From contig JADJGB010000008.1 in NCBI GenBank assembly GCA_016708305.1, positions 1,612,001 to 1,676,000 of the forward strand: a stretch of 64,000 bases of DNA. The letters are read 5' to 3'. Below are positions 57,272 through 64,000 of the stretch, one piece after another. Each line of letters starts with the position of its first letter. Position 1 is the stretch's first letter. This DNA comes from Sphingobacteriales bacterium (GTDB taxonomy: Bacteria; Bacteroidota; Bacteroidia; Chitinophagales; Chitinophagaceae). A program made the translations under genes and the position numbers. The notes under the pieces were generated by a model that saw only the letters and a program-made list of their open reading frames with translations, was not told where the DNA came from and ran no database searches.

Positions 57272-58830
57272 TTAGAATGAACTATTATCGTCGTCCAAAT
57301 TTACCTGATAGCTGTAAATGCCTGCATATCCCGGATAAATGCCTTCTAATTGAATGGTACTGCTCCTACTATTTGAAAGGGCTTTACCTAATTCATCAAT
57401 ATTTTTTACATTTTGACCATTCACTGAGGTAATCACAAAGCCTTTTTCAATTTTGGTCTTTTTTAACGGACCATCTTTGATGTTCACTACTTCAACACCC
57501 CTTGTATTTTATACTGTGGCGCTTTTTTGGGGTCAAAGTCTTTCAGTTCAACACCCAAGTTGTCCTGAATGATTTCTGCATTTGAAATATCCACTTTACT
57601 TGGTTTATCACTAAGAGTAACATTTGTGTTGTATTCTTTTCCGCCTCGGATATAATTCAGTTTCACTTTATCTCCAGGTTGAGAGCTTGCAATGATACCC
57701 GACATTTCCAACCCAGTGGAAACCGCACGGTCATTGATTTTTGTAACGATATCGCCTTTTTTAATACCCGCTTTGGCTGCTCCGCCATCTGTTGGTGCGC
57801 CTAAAACATATACTCCCTGTCTGCTTTGCAAACCTGCTTTCTTCAGAAAGTCTTCATTTTGCTTATCTGCAGGCGAATAGGTAATACCCAGATAGCCTCT
57901 TTTTACATCACCATCTTTAATAATATCGTTAACCAGTTTTTTTACAATGTTTACAGGGATGGCAAATGAATAGCCGGCATAAGTGCCGCTTGGCGCTAAT
58001 ATTGCAGCGTTAATTCCAATCAGTTGTCCATTGGTATTAATCAAAGCGCCGCCACTGTTTCCCTGATTAACCGCAGCGTCTGTTTGAATAAACGATTCAA
58101 CCGGCGAAGCGCTTTGCTGGCTGTTGATGCCAATGCTTCTGCCCTTAGCACTTACAATACCGGCGGTAACGGTTGCTTCCAGCGTAAAGGGATAACCCAC
58201 AGCTAAAACCCATTGTGCAAGTTTCACCTCATCCGAGTTTCCATAAACCAGATAAGGAAGTCCACTGGTTTCAATCTTTAAAACGGCAAGGTCTGTACTG
58301 GCGTCTCTGCCCACTACTTTGGCATTAAATGTCTTTTTCCCTTCGTTCAGGGTTATCTTTATTTCTGGTGCCACACCTCCATCTCCGTCAGATACAACGT
58401 GATTATTAGTAACTATATAGCCATCCTGGCTTATGATGACACCACTCCCTGATGCTCTTTGTTCAGGCCTCACCTGCGGTCCAAAGCCTCTGCCAAAAAA
58501 ATCACCAAAAAAATCTTCAAATGGGTCGCCCGAGTTACCTGAGTTTCCCCGACCTCTTGGAAGATTGTTGCTGATTTGTTTAGCGGGAATCTTTGTTTTG
58601 ATATGCACTACGGCAGGTACTGCAGATTCTGCGGCTTTGGTAAAATCTGTTGTTTCGGCGGCTGCCGATTTGCTGTCAAAAAAACCTGCATAATTGGCCG
58701 GATATTTTCCATCAACCGGCAAACCTACGGCTGCGAAGTCTTTCTTAAAAAACTTACTATAAACGAAGATGGTAGCGAAAACGGTTAATACACTTATTAA
58801 TACTACCAGAAGCAACTGTTTAAAATTCAT
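57272..58830 (-). CDS. degP: HtrA/DegP-family periplasmic serine protease with two PDZ domains, one frameshift
   Basis: About 518 residues joined. It has an N-terminal uncleaved-looking signal or TM (LLLVVLISVLTVFATIFVYS), a long linker with a Gly/Arg-rich part, then the protease domain: YIVTNNHVVSDG (His), ASTDLAVLKIETSG (Asp), TDAAVNQGNSGGALINTNGQLIGIN (Ser). PDZ1 is RGYLGITYSPADKQNEDFLKKAG...GDIVTKINDRAV. PDZ2 starts LGVELKDFDPKKAPQYKIQGV, then after a frame break at 57487 ends VVNIKDGPLKKTKIEKGFVITSVNGQNVKNIDELGKAL. It degrades or refolds misfolded envelope proteins. It has its own terminator; no two-component regulator is near. Confidence 0.93.
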
Positions 58831-59035
58831 AATTATTATTCTTTTTTGTTTTTAATATTTTCAAAAACTATGCCTTTGTCGCACAAAGTAACAAACTGTC
58901 AGTTATTTTGTAAACACTAAAAAAGGAGTTTAACAAAGTTTTACTAAAGCCTTCGTAGTTGTTTCTTATTAAAAAGTTAACGAATTTGACTTTTTATTAA
59001 AAATTTTATAAAATCCATAATTCAATTTATCCAAA

Positions 59036-60037
59036 TTATAGCTTCTCCAAAAACTGCATGGTATCCACACCGTCTGCATACTCGTCTATCAATGGACACT
59101 GTGCCTGCCCAAAAGGAATGTAGTCTTTTCCTACAACGCATTGTAAATCATTATTATCCATGAGTTGCTTATTCAGTAAATTAGTGTCCTTGTAAAATTC
59201 ATAATTCAACTGGCTTACCGGCGAAAACAGATGGTTGTCTTCAATCAGAATAGCTACTCCGTTTGTCATATAAAATTTATTGTTCAAAATATGAAGCGCC
59301 AGATTATAATCGTAATTGTTTTTGTATTTATGTATGTCTGAAAAATATTTGTATTTATTGAAAACAGAAAGCAGTTTTTCAAAATTATATCCTTCAAGCA
59401 CGTAAATCTTAGTTACGTTTCGGCAACCAAGGCCAAAATATAAAAAAACATCATTGGCTAATGCACTTAGTTCTTCATCTGATTCTTGTCCTGTAAGCAC
59501 CGCAACCGAAGTTCGGTTTTGCCTGATGATGCTTGGGTATTTGCCAAAATAATATTTAAAATGAGAGGCCGAATTATTACTGCCGGTAGCAATATATGCA
59601 TCGCAACCTTTTAGCATTTCTGAAAATTGTATTTCTTTTGCCAAAGATGGCTCCCATTCTATTAATTTTTCTACTAAGTGATTAATCAAAACTTCATCTT
59701 TGGAAGAGGGCTTTATCAAACACTTATTCCCCGAAATAAAAACAGTTAAAAAATCATGAAACCCTACCAAAGGAAGGTTGCCGGCCATCACCAGACCAAT
59801 CCATTTTGAATTTTCATTGTTTTCTTTAATTCCCGGATATTGGGCAATCCAGTTTTGGAGAATATCCTTCTTCAAAAACCTTTCTGTAATATTTTGTACA
59901 GCCAGATCAATAAACTCAGGCTGGAACCATGCATTTTGTAAAAATGCTTTTTCTTTAATTTCCTGCCAATAATCATGTTTTATAACCATGTATTCTCCTA
60001 ATTTTACAGCAAGATTTATCCTTTGTGTTAAATTCAT
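59036..60037 (-). CDS. LuxC-family acyl-CoA reductase
   Basis: 333 residues, intact. VMAGNLPLVGFHDFLTVFISGNKCLIKPSSKDE is the nucleotide-binding segment of the aldehyde-dehydrogenase-like LuxC family (PF05893). YIATGSNNSASHFKYYFGKYPSIIRQNRTSVAVLTG and LYFGLGCRNVTKIYVL, with the likely catalytic Cys, are also diagnostic. The family reduces acyl-CoA to aldehyde; in Bacteroidota the physiological acyl group is not known and there are no lux genes here. A divergent ferredoxin gene starts 66 bases away, a pairing I recall from other members of the phylum. Confidence 0.88.
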   Translation of the reverse strand: MNLTQRINLAVKLGEYMVIKHDYWQEIKEKAFLQNAWFQPEFIDLAVQNITERFLKKDILQNWIAQYPGIKENNENSKWIGLVMAGNLPLVGFHDFLTVFISGNKCLIKPSSKDEVLINHLVEKLIEWEPSLAKEIQFSEMLKGCDAYIATGSNNSASHFKYYFGKYPSIIRQNRTSVAVLTGQESDEELSALANDVFLYFGLGCRNVTKIYVLEGYNFEKLLSVFNKYKYFSDIHKYKNNYDYNLALHILNNKFYMTNGVAILIEDNHLFSPVSQLNYEFYKDTNLLNKQLMDNNDLQCVVGKDYIPFGQAQCPLIDEYADGVDTMQFLEKL

Positions 60038-60056
60038 TTGTAATTATTTAAATTTG
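60022..60056 (+). promoter_or_regulatory. Promoter of the ferredoxin gene
   Basis: TTTG at 60022-60025 and TAAATTTG at 60049-60056, 23 bases apart, match the Bacteroidota pattern, though the spacing is at the upper end. The ferredoxin ATG lies 48 bases downstream; the -33 element lies inside the start of the divergent gene. Confidence 0.5.
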
Positions 60057-60103
60057 TATCTATATTTAAACAAAAATAGTTTTATAACAATAAAATTCAT
60101 ATT

Positions 60104-60415
60104 ATGGCACTTAAAATTACCGAAGAATGTATTAACTGCGGCGCTTGCGAGCCCGAATGCCCTAACAATGCAATATACGAAGGTGGTGTTGAATGGGCTA
60201 TGTCTGATGGAACATCTGTAACTGATGATACAAAGCATGAACCCATCAGCGTAGATATCTATTATATTGTTGCCGATAAATGTACAGAATGTCAGGGCTT
60301 CCACGAAGAACCCCAGTGTGCTTCAGTATGCCCGGTTGACTGCTGTGTGCCCGATGAAGCCTTTCAGGAAACAGTGGAAGAGCTTCTGGCCAAGAAAGAC
60401 AAATTACACGCTTAA
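60104..60415 (+). CDS. 2[4Fe-4S] ferredoxin
   Basis: 103 residues. First cluster motif CINCGACEPECP (C-x2-C-x2-C-x3-C-P), second CTECQGFHEEPQCASVCP (C-x2-C-x8-C-x3-C-P), with the expanded loop seen in Alvin-type ferredoxins, and an insertion of about 30 residues between them. The C-terminus EAFQETVEELLAKKDKLHA is a helix. It is a soluble one-electron carrier. It shares a divergent promoter region with the acyl-CoA reductase and ends in a strong hairpin, so it forms a unit of its own. Confidence 0.94.
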   Translation: MALKITEECINCGACEPECPNNAIYEGGVEWAMSDGTSVTDDTKHEPISVDIYYIVADKCTECQGFHEEPQCASVCPVDCCVPDEAFQETVEELLAKKDKLHA

Positions 60416-60441
60416 TTTTTAATTTTTTAAATTTTACTTAT

Positions 60442-60475
60442 AGCTATACTGTACTTAGGTGTGGTATAGCTTTTT
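60442..60475 (+). terminator. Terminator of the ferredoxin gene
   Basis: AGCTATAC at 60442-60449 and GTATAGCT at 60464-60471 form a perfect 8-bp stem with a 14-base loop, then TTTTATTAT. Confidence 0.8.
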
Positions 60476-60490
60476 ATTATTTATAATTAT

Positions 60491-61480
60491 ATGGAGAAAA
60501 AGAATATTGCTATTGTTACAGGCGGGTTTTCGGGCGAGTCTGTCATTTGCTATAAAAGCGCTCAAACTATTGAAGAACATCTCGATACCGAAAAATACAA
60601 TGTATATAAAATAGATATCAACCCCAAAGGTTGGTTTTACGAACCGGCAAACGGAGAAAAAGCTGAAGTAAACAAAAACGATTTCTCCATATTAATTAAT
60701 AATGAGTCAATTCATTTTGATGCAGTATTATTTGGCATGCATGGCACTCCGGGTGAGGATGGTAAGTTGCAAGGCTATTTTGATTTGTTGGGCATCCCCT
60801 ACACCGGCTGTGATGCAGCGACCTCGGCAGTTACGTTTAACAAGAGTTATGGTGTGGCAGTGGCACAAAAAGCAGGTATCCTTGTTGCAAAATCGGTCTT
60901 GCTTTTTAGTCATACTACTCATGCTTCTTACAAAGATTTATTCCAATTGAAACTGCCTGTTTTTGTAAAACCAAATAATGGCGGCTCCAGTATCGGAATG
61001 AGTAAGGTTACGAAAGCCGAATACCTGGAAGCGGCTATTCAAAAGGCTTTTAAAGAGGATAATCAGGTGCTGGTAGAAGAAATGATAGAAGGCAGAGAAT
61101 TTACCATTGGCGTATATAAGTCAAAGGGGGAAATAATTACTTTGCCAATTACAGAGGTAATTGCACATGATACAAAGGACTTTTTTGACTTTGAGGCCAA
61201 ATATGATGGCCATTCTACCGAAATTACTCCTGCACAAATTGATGAAAGCATTGCTAATAAAGTTAGAGAAGCAGCCATTCGGGTTTATTCGGTATTTAAC
61301 TGTGGGGGAGTGATTCGTATAGATTTTATTTATAATGAAGCCGAAGGCAGGCCTTTTATGCTGGAGGTAAATACCGTTCCCGGACAGAGCGAGGCAAGCA
61401 TTGTGCCACAACAAGTGAAAGTGGCGGGCGGCAAACTAAAAGATTTTTATAGCTTGTTGGTAGAAGAATGTTTTAGGTAA
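60491..61480 (+). CDS. ddl: D-alanine--D-alanine ligase
   Basis: Makes D-Ala-D-Ala for peptidoglycan precursors. 329 residues, intact. IAIVTGGFSGESVICYKSAQTIEEHL is the N-terminal subdomain with G-G-x-S-x-E; VLFGMHGTPGEDGKLQGYFDLLGIPYTGCD is the dinucleotide-like HG-x-x-G-E-D-G motif; VKPNNGGSSIGMSKV carries the omega loop; MIEGREFTIGVY and IRIDFIYNEAEGRPFMLEVNTVPGQSEASIVP (metal ligands D, E and N, G at the end) complete ATP-grasp. The Tyr in the active-site loop (FDFEAKYDGHST) supports D-Ala as second substrate, not D-Lac. The PASTA gene starts 29 bases later. Confidence 0.95.
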   Translation: MEKKNIAIVTGGFSGESVICYKSAQTIEEHLDTEKYNVYKIDINPKGWFYEPANGEKAEVNKNDFSILINNESIHFDAVLFGMHGTPGEDGKLQGYFDLLGIPYTGCDAATSAVTFNKSYGVAVAQKAGILVAKSVLLFSHTTHASYKDLFQLKLPVFVKPNNGGSSIGMSKVTKAEYLEAAIQKAFKEDNQVLVEEMIEGREFTIGVYKSKGEIITLPITEVIAHDTKDFFDFEAKYDGHSTEITPAQIDESIANKVREAAIRVYSVFNCGGVIRIDFIYNEAEGRPFMLEVNTVPGQSEASIVPQQVKVAGGKLKDFYSLLVEECFR

Positions 61481-61509
61481 ATGCTATATTTACCAAATAA
61501 ATAGGATGA

Positions 61510-62328
61510 ATGTTTAATTTTATTACAAAAAGGCCTCTTTGGGTAAATATTTTGTTTGGCGCTTTGCTGGCAGTATTGCTATTTTCTGCTTTTATCATGT
61601 TATTAGGATGGTTTACCAACCATGGTGATGCCAAAACAGTGCCGCCGGTGCTTGGGAAAACATTACCTGAAGCCCAAAAAATTTTGGAAAAAGCCGGATT
61701 TGAATTTGCAATTCAGGATAGCACCTATATTGATTCTTTAAAACCATTGCAAATTATCAGGCAGGTACCTGATGAATTTGAGGTAGTAAAGTCATCCAGA
61801 ACAGTTTTTTTAACCATCAATCGTGCAGAACCTCCATTAATAGATATGCCCAATTTGGTGGGTTTGAGTTTTCGAAATGCAGAAATGTACCTGAAAAACA
61901 GTGGGTTAGCGCTTGGAGATACCTCATCCAGAATTGATTTTGCCATCAATTCCGTTTTGGAGCAATTATATAATGGAGCTGTTATTAAGCCGGGAGCAAA
62001 GGTGAGAATGGGTAGCAAAATCGGCTTAGTAATAGGCAAAGGATTGGGTAATGTTTCAATGGCAATACCCAACATAGTAGGCATGACCTATGCTGAGTCT
62101 AAAGAATTTATTGAAAGCAAGGGATTGAGTTTTGCATCAATTATTGCCAATCCTGATGTAAAAGACACTATGAATGCGTACATTTACCGCCAAAATCCGG
62201 AGAGATTTGATGACGAGGGGCTCGGCAGAACAATCAGGCAAGGACAAACAATGGATGTTTGGTTAAGCGTTCTTCAACCTGTTAGTAAATCACCATCTGA
62301 TCCTTCTACGGACAGTATTCAGAAATAA
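61510..62328 (+). CDS. Membrane-anchored protein with three PASTA domains
   Basis: 272 residues. The short cytosolic N-terminus (MFNFITKRPLW) and a TM helix (residues 12-34) are followed by three PASTA repeats: PPVLGKTLPEAQKILEKAGFEFA (about 45-105), MPNLVGLSFRNAEMYLKNSGLALGD (about 115-180) and IPNIVGMTYAESKEFIESKGLSFAS (about 190-260), then a Ser/Pro-rich tail. There is no kinase or penicillin-binding domain, unlike in Firmicutes and Actinobacteria. PASTA domains bind peptidoglycan or muropeptides, and the location next to ddl fits a part in cell-wall growth. Same transcript as ddl. Confidence 0.9.
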   Translation: MFNFITKRPLWVNILFGALLAVLLFSAFIMLLGWFTNHGDAKTVPPVLGKTLPEAQKILEKAGFEFAIQDSTYIDSLKPLQIIRQVPDEFEVVKSSRTVFLTINRAEPPLIDMPNLVGLSFRNAEMYLKNSGLALGDTSSRIDFAINSVLEQLYNGAVIKPGAKVRMGSKIGLVIGKGLGNVSMAIPNIVGMTYAESKEFIESKGLSFASIIANPDVKDTMNAYIYRQNPERFDDEGLGRTIRQGQTMDVWLSVLQPVSKSPSDPSTDSIQK

Positions 62329-62349
62329 GAACAACAACAAAACAAAAAA

Positions 62350-62660
62350 ATGGAAATTATCACCGTTCAGGAATTAAAGGAAAGGTTAGATCAGGGTGAG
62401 TCAATCAATCTGATTGATTGCCGAGAACCCTTTGAGTATGAGGAGTATAATATTGGCGCCAAACTAATACCTCTCGGCGACATCCAGAATGAACACTGGA
62501 ATGGGCTTGCAGAACTAAAAGACAGGAAGTGATTATTCACTGCCGCAGTGGCAAGCGCAGCGAAACAGCTTGTCTCTTTCTTGAGGCTCATGGTTTTGCA
62601 AAAACTGTAAATGTGGCAGGAGGCATTCTGGCCTGGAAAGATGCCTTTGGTAAGGACTAA
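62350..62660 (+). CDS. Rhodanese-like sulfurtransferase, one frameshift
   Basis: About 103 residues joined. EIITVQELKERLDQGESINLIDCREPFEYEEYNIGAKLIPLGDI is the N-terminal CH2A-like half. After a missing base near 62525 it continues EVIIHCRSGKRSETACLFLEAHGFAKTVNVAGGILAWKDAFGKD, with the catalytic Cys in HCRSGKRS. It is a single-domain enzyme like GlpE or ThiS-related rhodaneses. It follows the PASTA gene by 21 bases and its stop overlaps that of the convergent sucD gene. Function in sulfur transfer or detoxification is inferred from the family. Confidence 0.9.
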
Positions 62661-63530
62661 CCTGCCAACACCTCAGCCATTTTCTTGCCGATGTCGGCGG
62701 GGCTGCTCACTACGTGAATACCACATTCACTCATGATTTTCATTTTTGCAGCAGCAGTATCCTCGGCACCGCCTACAATAGCTCCGGCGTGCCCCATTCG
62801 GCGTCCGGGAGGGGCTGTTTGTCCGGCTATGAAGCCTACAACCGGTTTTTTGTTGCCTGTTTCTTTTATCCAATAGGCAGCTTCGGCTTCCATACCGCCA
62901 CCAATTTCGCCAATCATAACTATAGCATCAGTTTGGTTGTCGCTCATAAACAACTACACTGCTTCTTTGGTTGTGGTGCCTATGATAGGGTCGCCACCGA
63001 TACCTATGGCCGTACTGATTCCAAGCCCCGCTTTTGCCACCTGGTCGGCTGCTTCATAGGTAAGTGTACCTGATTTGGATACGATACCAATTTTGCCTGA
63101 CTTAAAACAAAACCTGGCATAATTCCTACTTTACACTCACCGGCAGTAATAACGCCAGGACAGTTAGGGCCTACCAATCTTGTTTTAGTGCCTGAAAGGT
63201 AGTTTTTTACTTTTACCATATCCTGCACCGGAATGCCTTCGGTGATGCACACCACCAACCCGATACCTGCTTCGGCTGATTCCATAATGGCATCGGCTGC
63301 AAATGCTGGGGGCACAAAAATGATACTCACGTTGGCACCGGTAGCGTTTACACAGTCTGCCACTGTATTAAAAACCGGCCTGTCTAAATGAGTGGTTCCT
63401 CCTTTTCCGGGGTAACTCCGCCTACCACATTTGTTCCGTATTCAATCATTTGGGTAGCATGAAAAGTGCCCTCAGTACCGGTAAAACCCTGAACTAATAT
63501 CTTCGAATCTTTATTTACTAAAACTGACAT
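62657..63530 (-). CDS. sucD: Succinyl-CoA ligase alpha subunit, frameshifts and one in-frame TAG
   Basis: TCA-cycle substrate-level phosphorylation. The CoA-binding Rossmann fold shows MSVLVNKDSKILVQGFTGTEGTFHATQMIEYG, VNVSIIFVPPAFAADAIMESA, CITEGIPVQDM, VGPNCPGVITAGECKVGIMPG. The ligase domain has ADQVAKAGLGISTAIGIGGDPI, MIGEIGGGMEAEAAYWI and PPGRRMGHAGAIVGG with the phospho-His. About 291 residues joined. Breaks: a missing G near 63410 (restoring GVTPGKGGTTHL) and one near 63100. In addition, codon GAG or similar reads TAG at 62962-62964 (EAV-stop-LFMSD), a substitution, not an indel. Convergent and overlapping with the rhodanese gene end. Confidence 0.92.
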
Positions 63531-63596
63531 AAGAAAATGACTATTATGGCCTTAAAAACTACAAATGTAAAATATTTATGCTGAAATCGGACAAGC

Positions 63597-64000
63597 TTAA
63601 TTTTTACCAATGAATCCGTCTTTATCGAGGTCAATATTGAGGTTTTCCTCAATGGAGTCCCTCAATTCTTCTTTTATACCTTCGGGAATTACGCCCGTCT
63701 CCTGAATGGTGCGCATGGTTTTTGCATCTTTTAAAAACGCTGATGCAAAGATGAAATCGTTGAGCTTTTCATTTTTACTCAATATTATGTCTTTATTTGT
63801 TCCTTCCCATTCCTTCTCTCCCTGAAACACATATAATATATTATCACCAATTTCCATTACGCTGTTCATATCATGAGTATTGATTACAGTGGTAATGTTA
63901 AATTCGGTTGTTATTTCCCTGATTAGTTTGTCAATAACCAACGAGGTTTGTGGATCAAGGCCTGAATTAGGCTCATCGCAAAACAGGTATTTGGGGTTTA
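63597..64000 (-). CDS. ABC transporter ATPase, MlaF-like, C-terminal part (runs off the window)
   Basis: The last about 134 residues of an ABC ATPase; Walker A and the signature lie beyond the right edge. Visible: KYLFCDEPNSGLDPQTSLVIDKLI (Walker B and D-loop), TTVINTHDMNSVMEIGDNILYVFQGEKEWEGTNKDII (H-loop). A C-terminal tail (IDLDKDGFIGKN) has an EF-hand-like D-x-D-x-D-G run, D-L-D-K-D-G. The N-S-G-L-D-P form of the D-loop and the overall tail are those of MlaF/Ttg2A-type ATPases, which move phospholipids between the two membranes of Gram-negative cells. Permease and MCE genes are not in the window. Confidence 0.82.
   Translation of the reverse strand, partial: NPKYLFCDEPNSGLDPQTSLVIDKLIREITTEFNITTVINTHDMNSVMEIGDNILYVFQGEKEWEGTNKDIILSKNEKLNDFIFASAFLKDAKTMRTIQETGVIPEGIKEELRDSIEENLNIDLDKDGFIGKN

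Noticed and set aside
1..64000. Genome-wide programmed frameshifting or an altered genetic code as the cause of the many broken frames
   Set aside because: The breaks need both additions and removals, sit mostly at homopolymers, share no common signal, and many genes (icd, rarA, pruA, ddl) are unbroken. Sequence error explains them better.
1..64000. tRNA, rRNA or CRISPR loci
   Set aside because: Looked for by eye in all gaps longer than about 70 bases; no cloverleaf-type sequence, rRNA segment or regularly spaced repeat was found.

Overview
The window looks like a chromosomal segment of a Bacteroidota bacterium, most likely of the Chitinophagaceae/Sphingobacteriia type. The evidence is low-to-moderate GC, many Bacteroidota-style promoters (a TAnnTTTG -7 element, sometimes with a TTG/TTTG about 20 bases upstream), a TonB-dependent receptor with a carboxypeptidase-regulatory-like N-terminal domain, eukaryote-type NADP isocitrate dehydrogenase, type B L31, the long form of IspH, NamZ, DUF1080 and WbsX proteins, and many lipoproteins. 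No rRNA, tRNA or CRISPR array was seen.

Layout: 0-5.5 kb is a mobile-element scrapyard. It holds an IS630-type transposase remnant beside a sialidase stump, a truncated lipoprotein, a small intact lipoprotein whose intrinsic terminator carries a group IIC-like intron (reverse transcriptase broken), and a decayed DDE transposase abutting the broken 3' end of that intron. 5.5-29.4 kb is mostly core and housekeeping: purC, a TonB receptor with a fasciclin lipoprotein, a DsbD-type domain protein, namZ, icd, a Crp-like regulator, an mntR-mntH/Usp manganese operon, rarA, three tandem esterases (the middle one without its catalytic serine), a large metalloprotease, rpmE2, a GlmU-like enzyme and tpiA. 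29.5-35.6 kb is an AT-rich surface-polysaccharide block (glycosyltransferases, methyltransferase, Wzt/Wzm ABC exporter, WbsX). 35.7-40.5 kb is a sugar-oxidation cluster: isomerase/epimerase, two DUF1080 proteins, a Tat-exported Gfo/Idh/MocA oxidoreductase and a lipoprotein cytochrome c, resembling 3-keto-glycoside systems. 40.7-64 kb is core again: prfB with a textbook programmed +1 frameshift, pruA, pyrR, yceI, parE, parC, ispH, a GH13 amylase, a tandem Usp, an HtrA protease, a LuxC-type acyl-CoA reductase with a ferredoxin, ddl with a PASTA protein, rhodanese, sucD and part of an Mla-type ABC ATPase.

A striking technical feature is that roughly half of the protein genes, including essential single-copy ones (purC, tpiA, parE, parC, ispH, sucD), are interrupted by one or more single-base indels, many in homopolymers, while the remaining sequence is fully conserved. 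This is best read as assembly or consensus error, not pseudogenisation, so such genes are annotated here as single loci spanning the breaks. The prfB frameshift is different: it carries the full recoding signal and is real.
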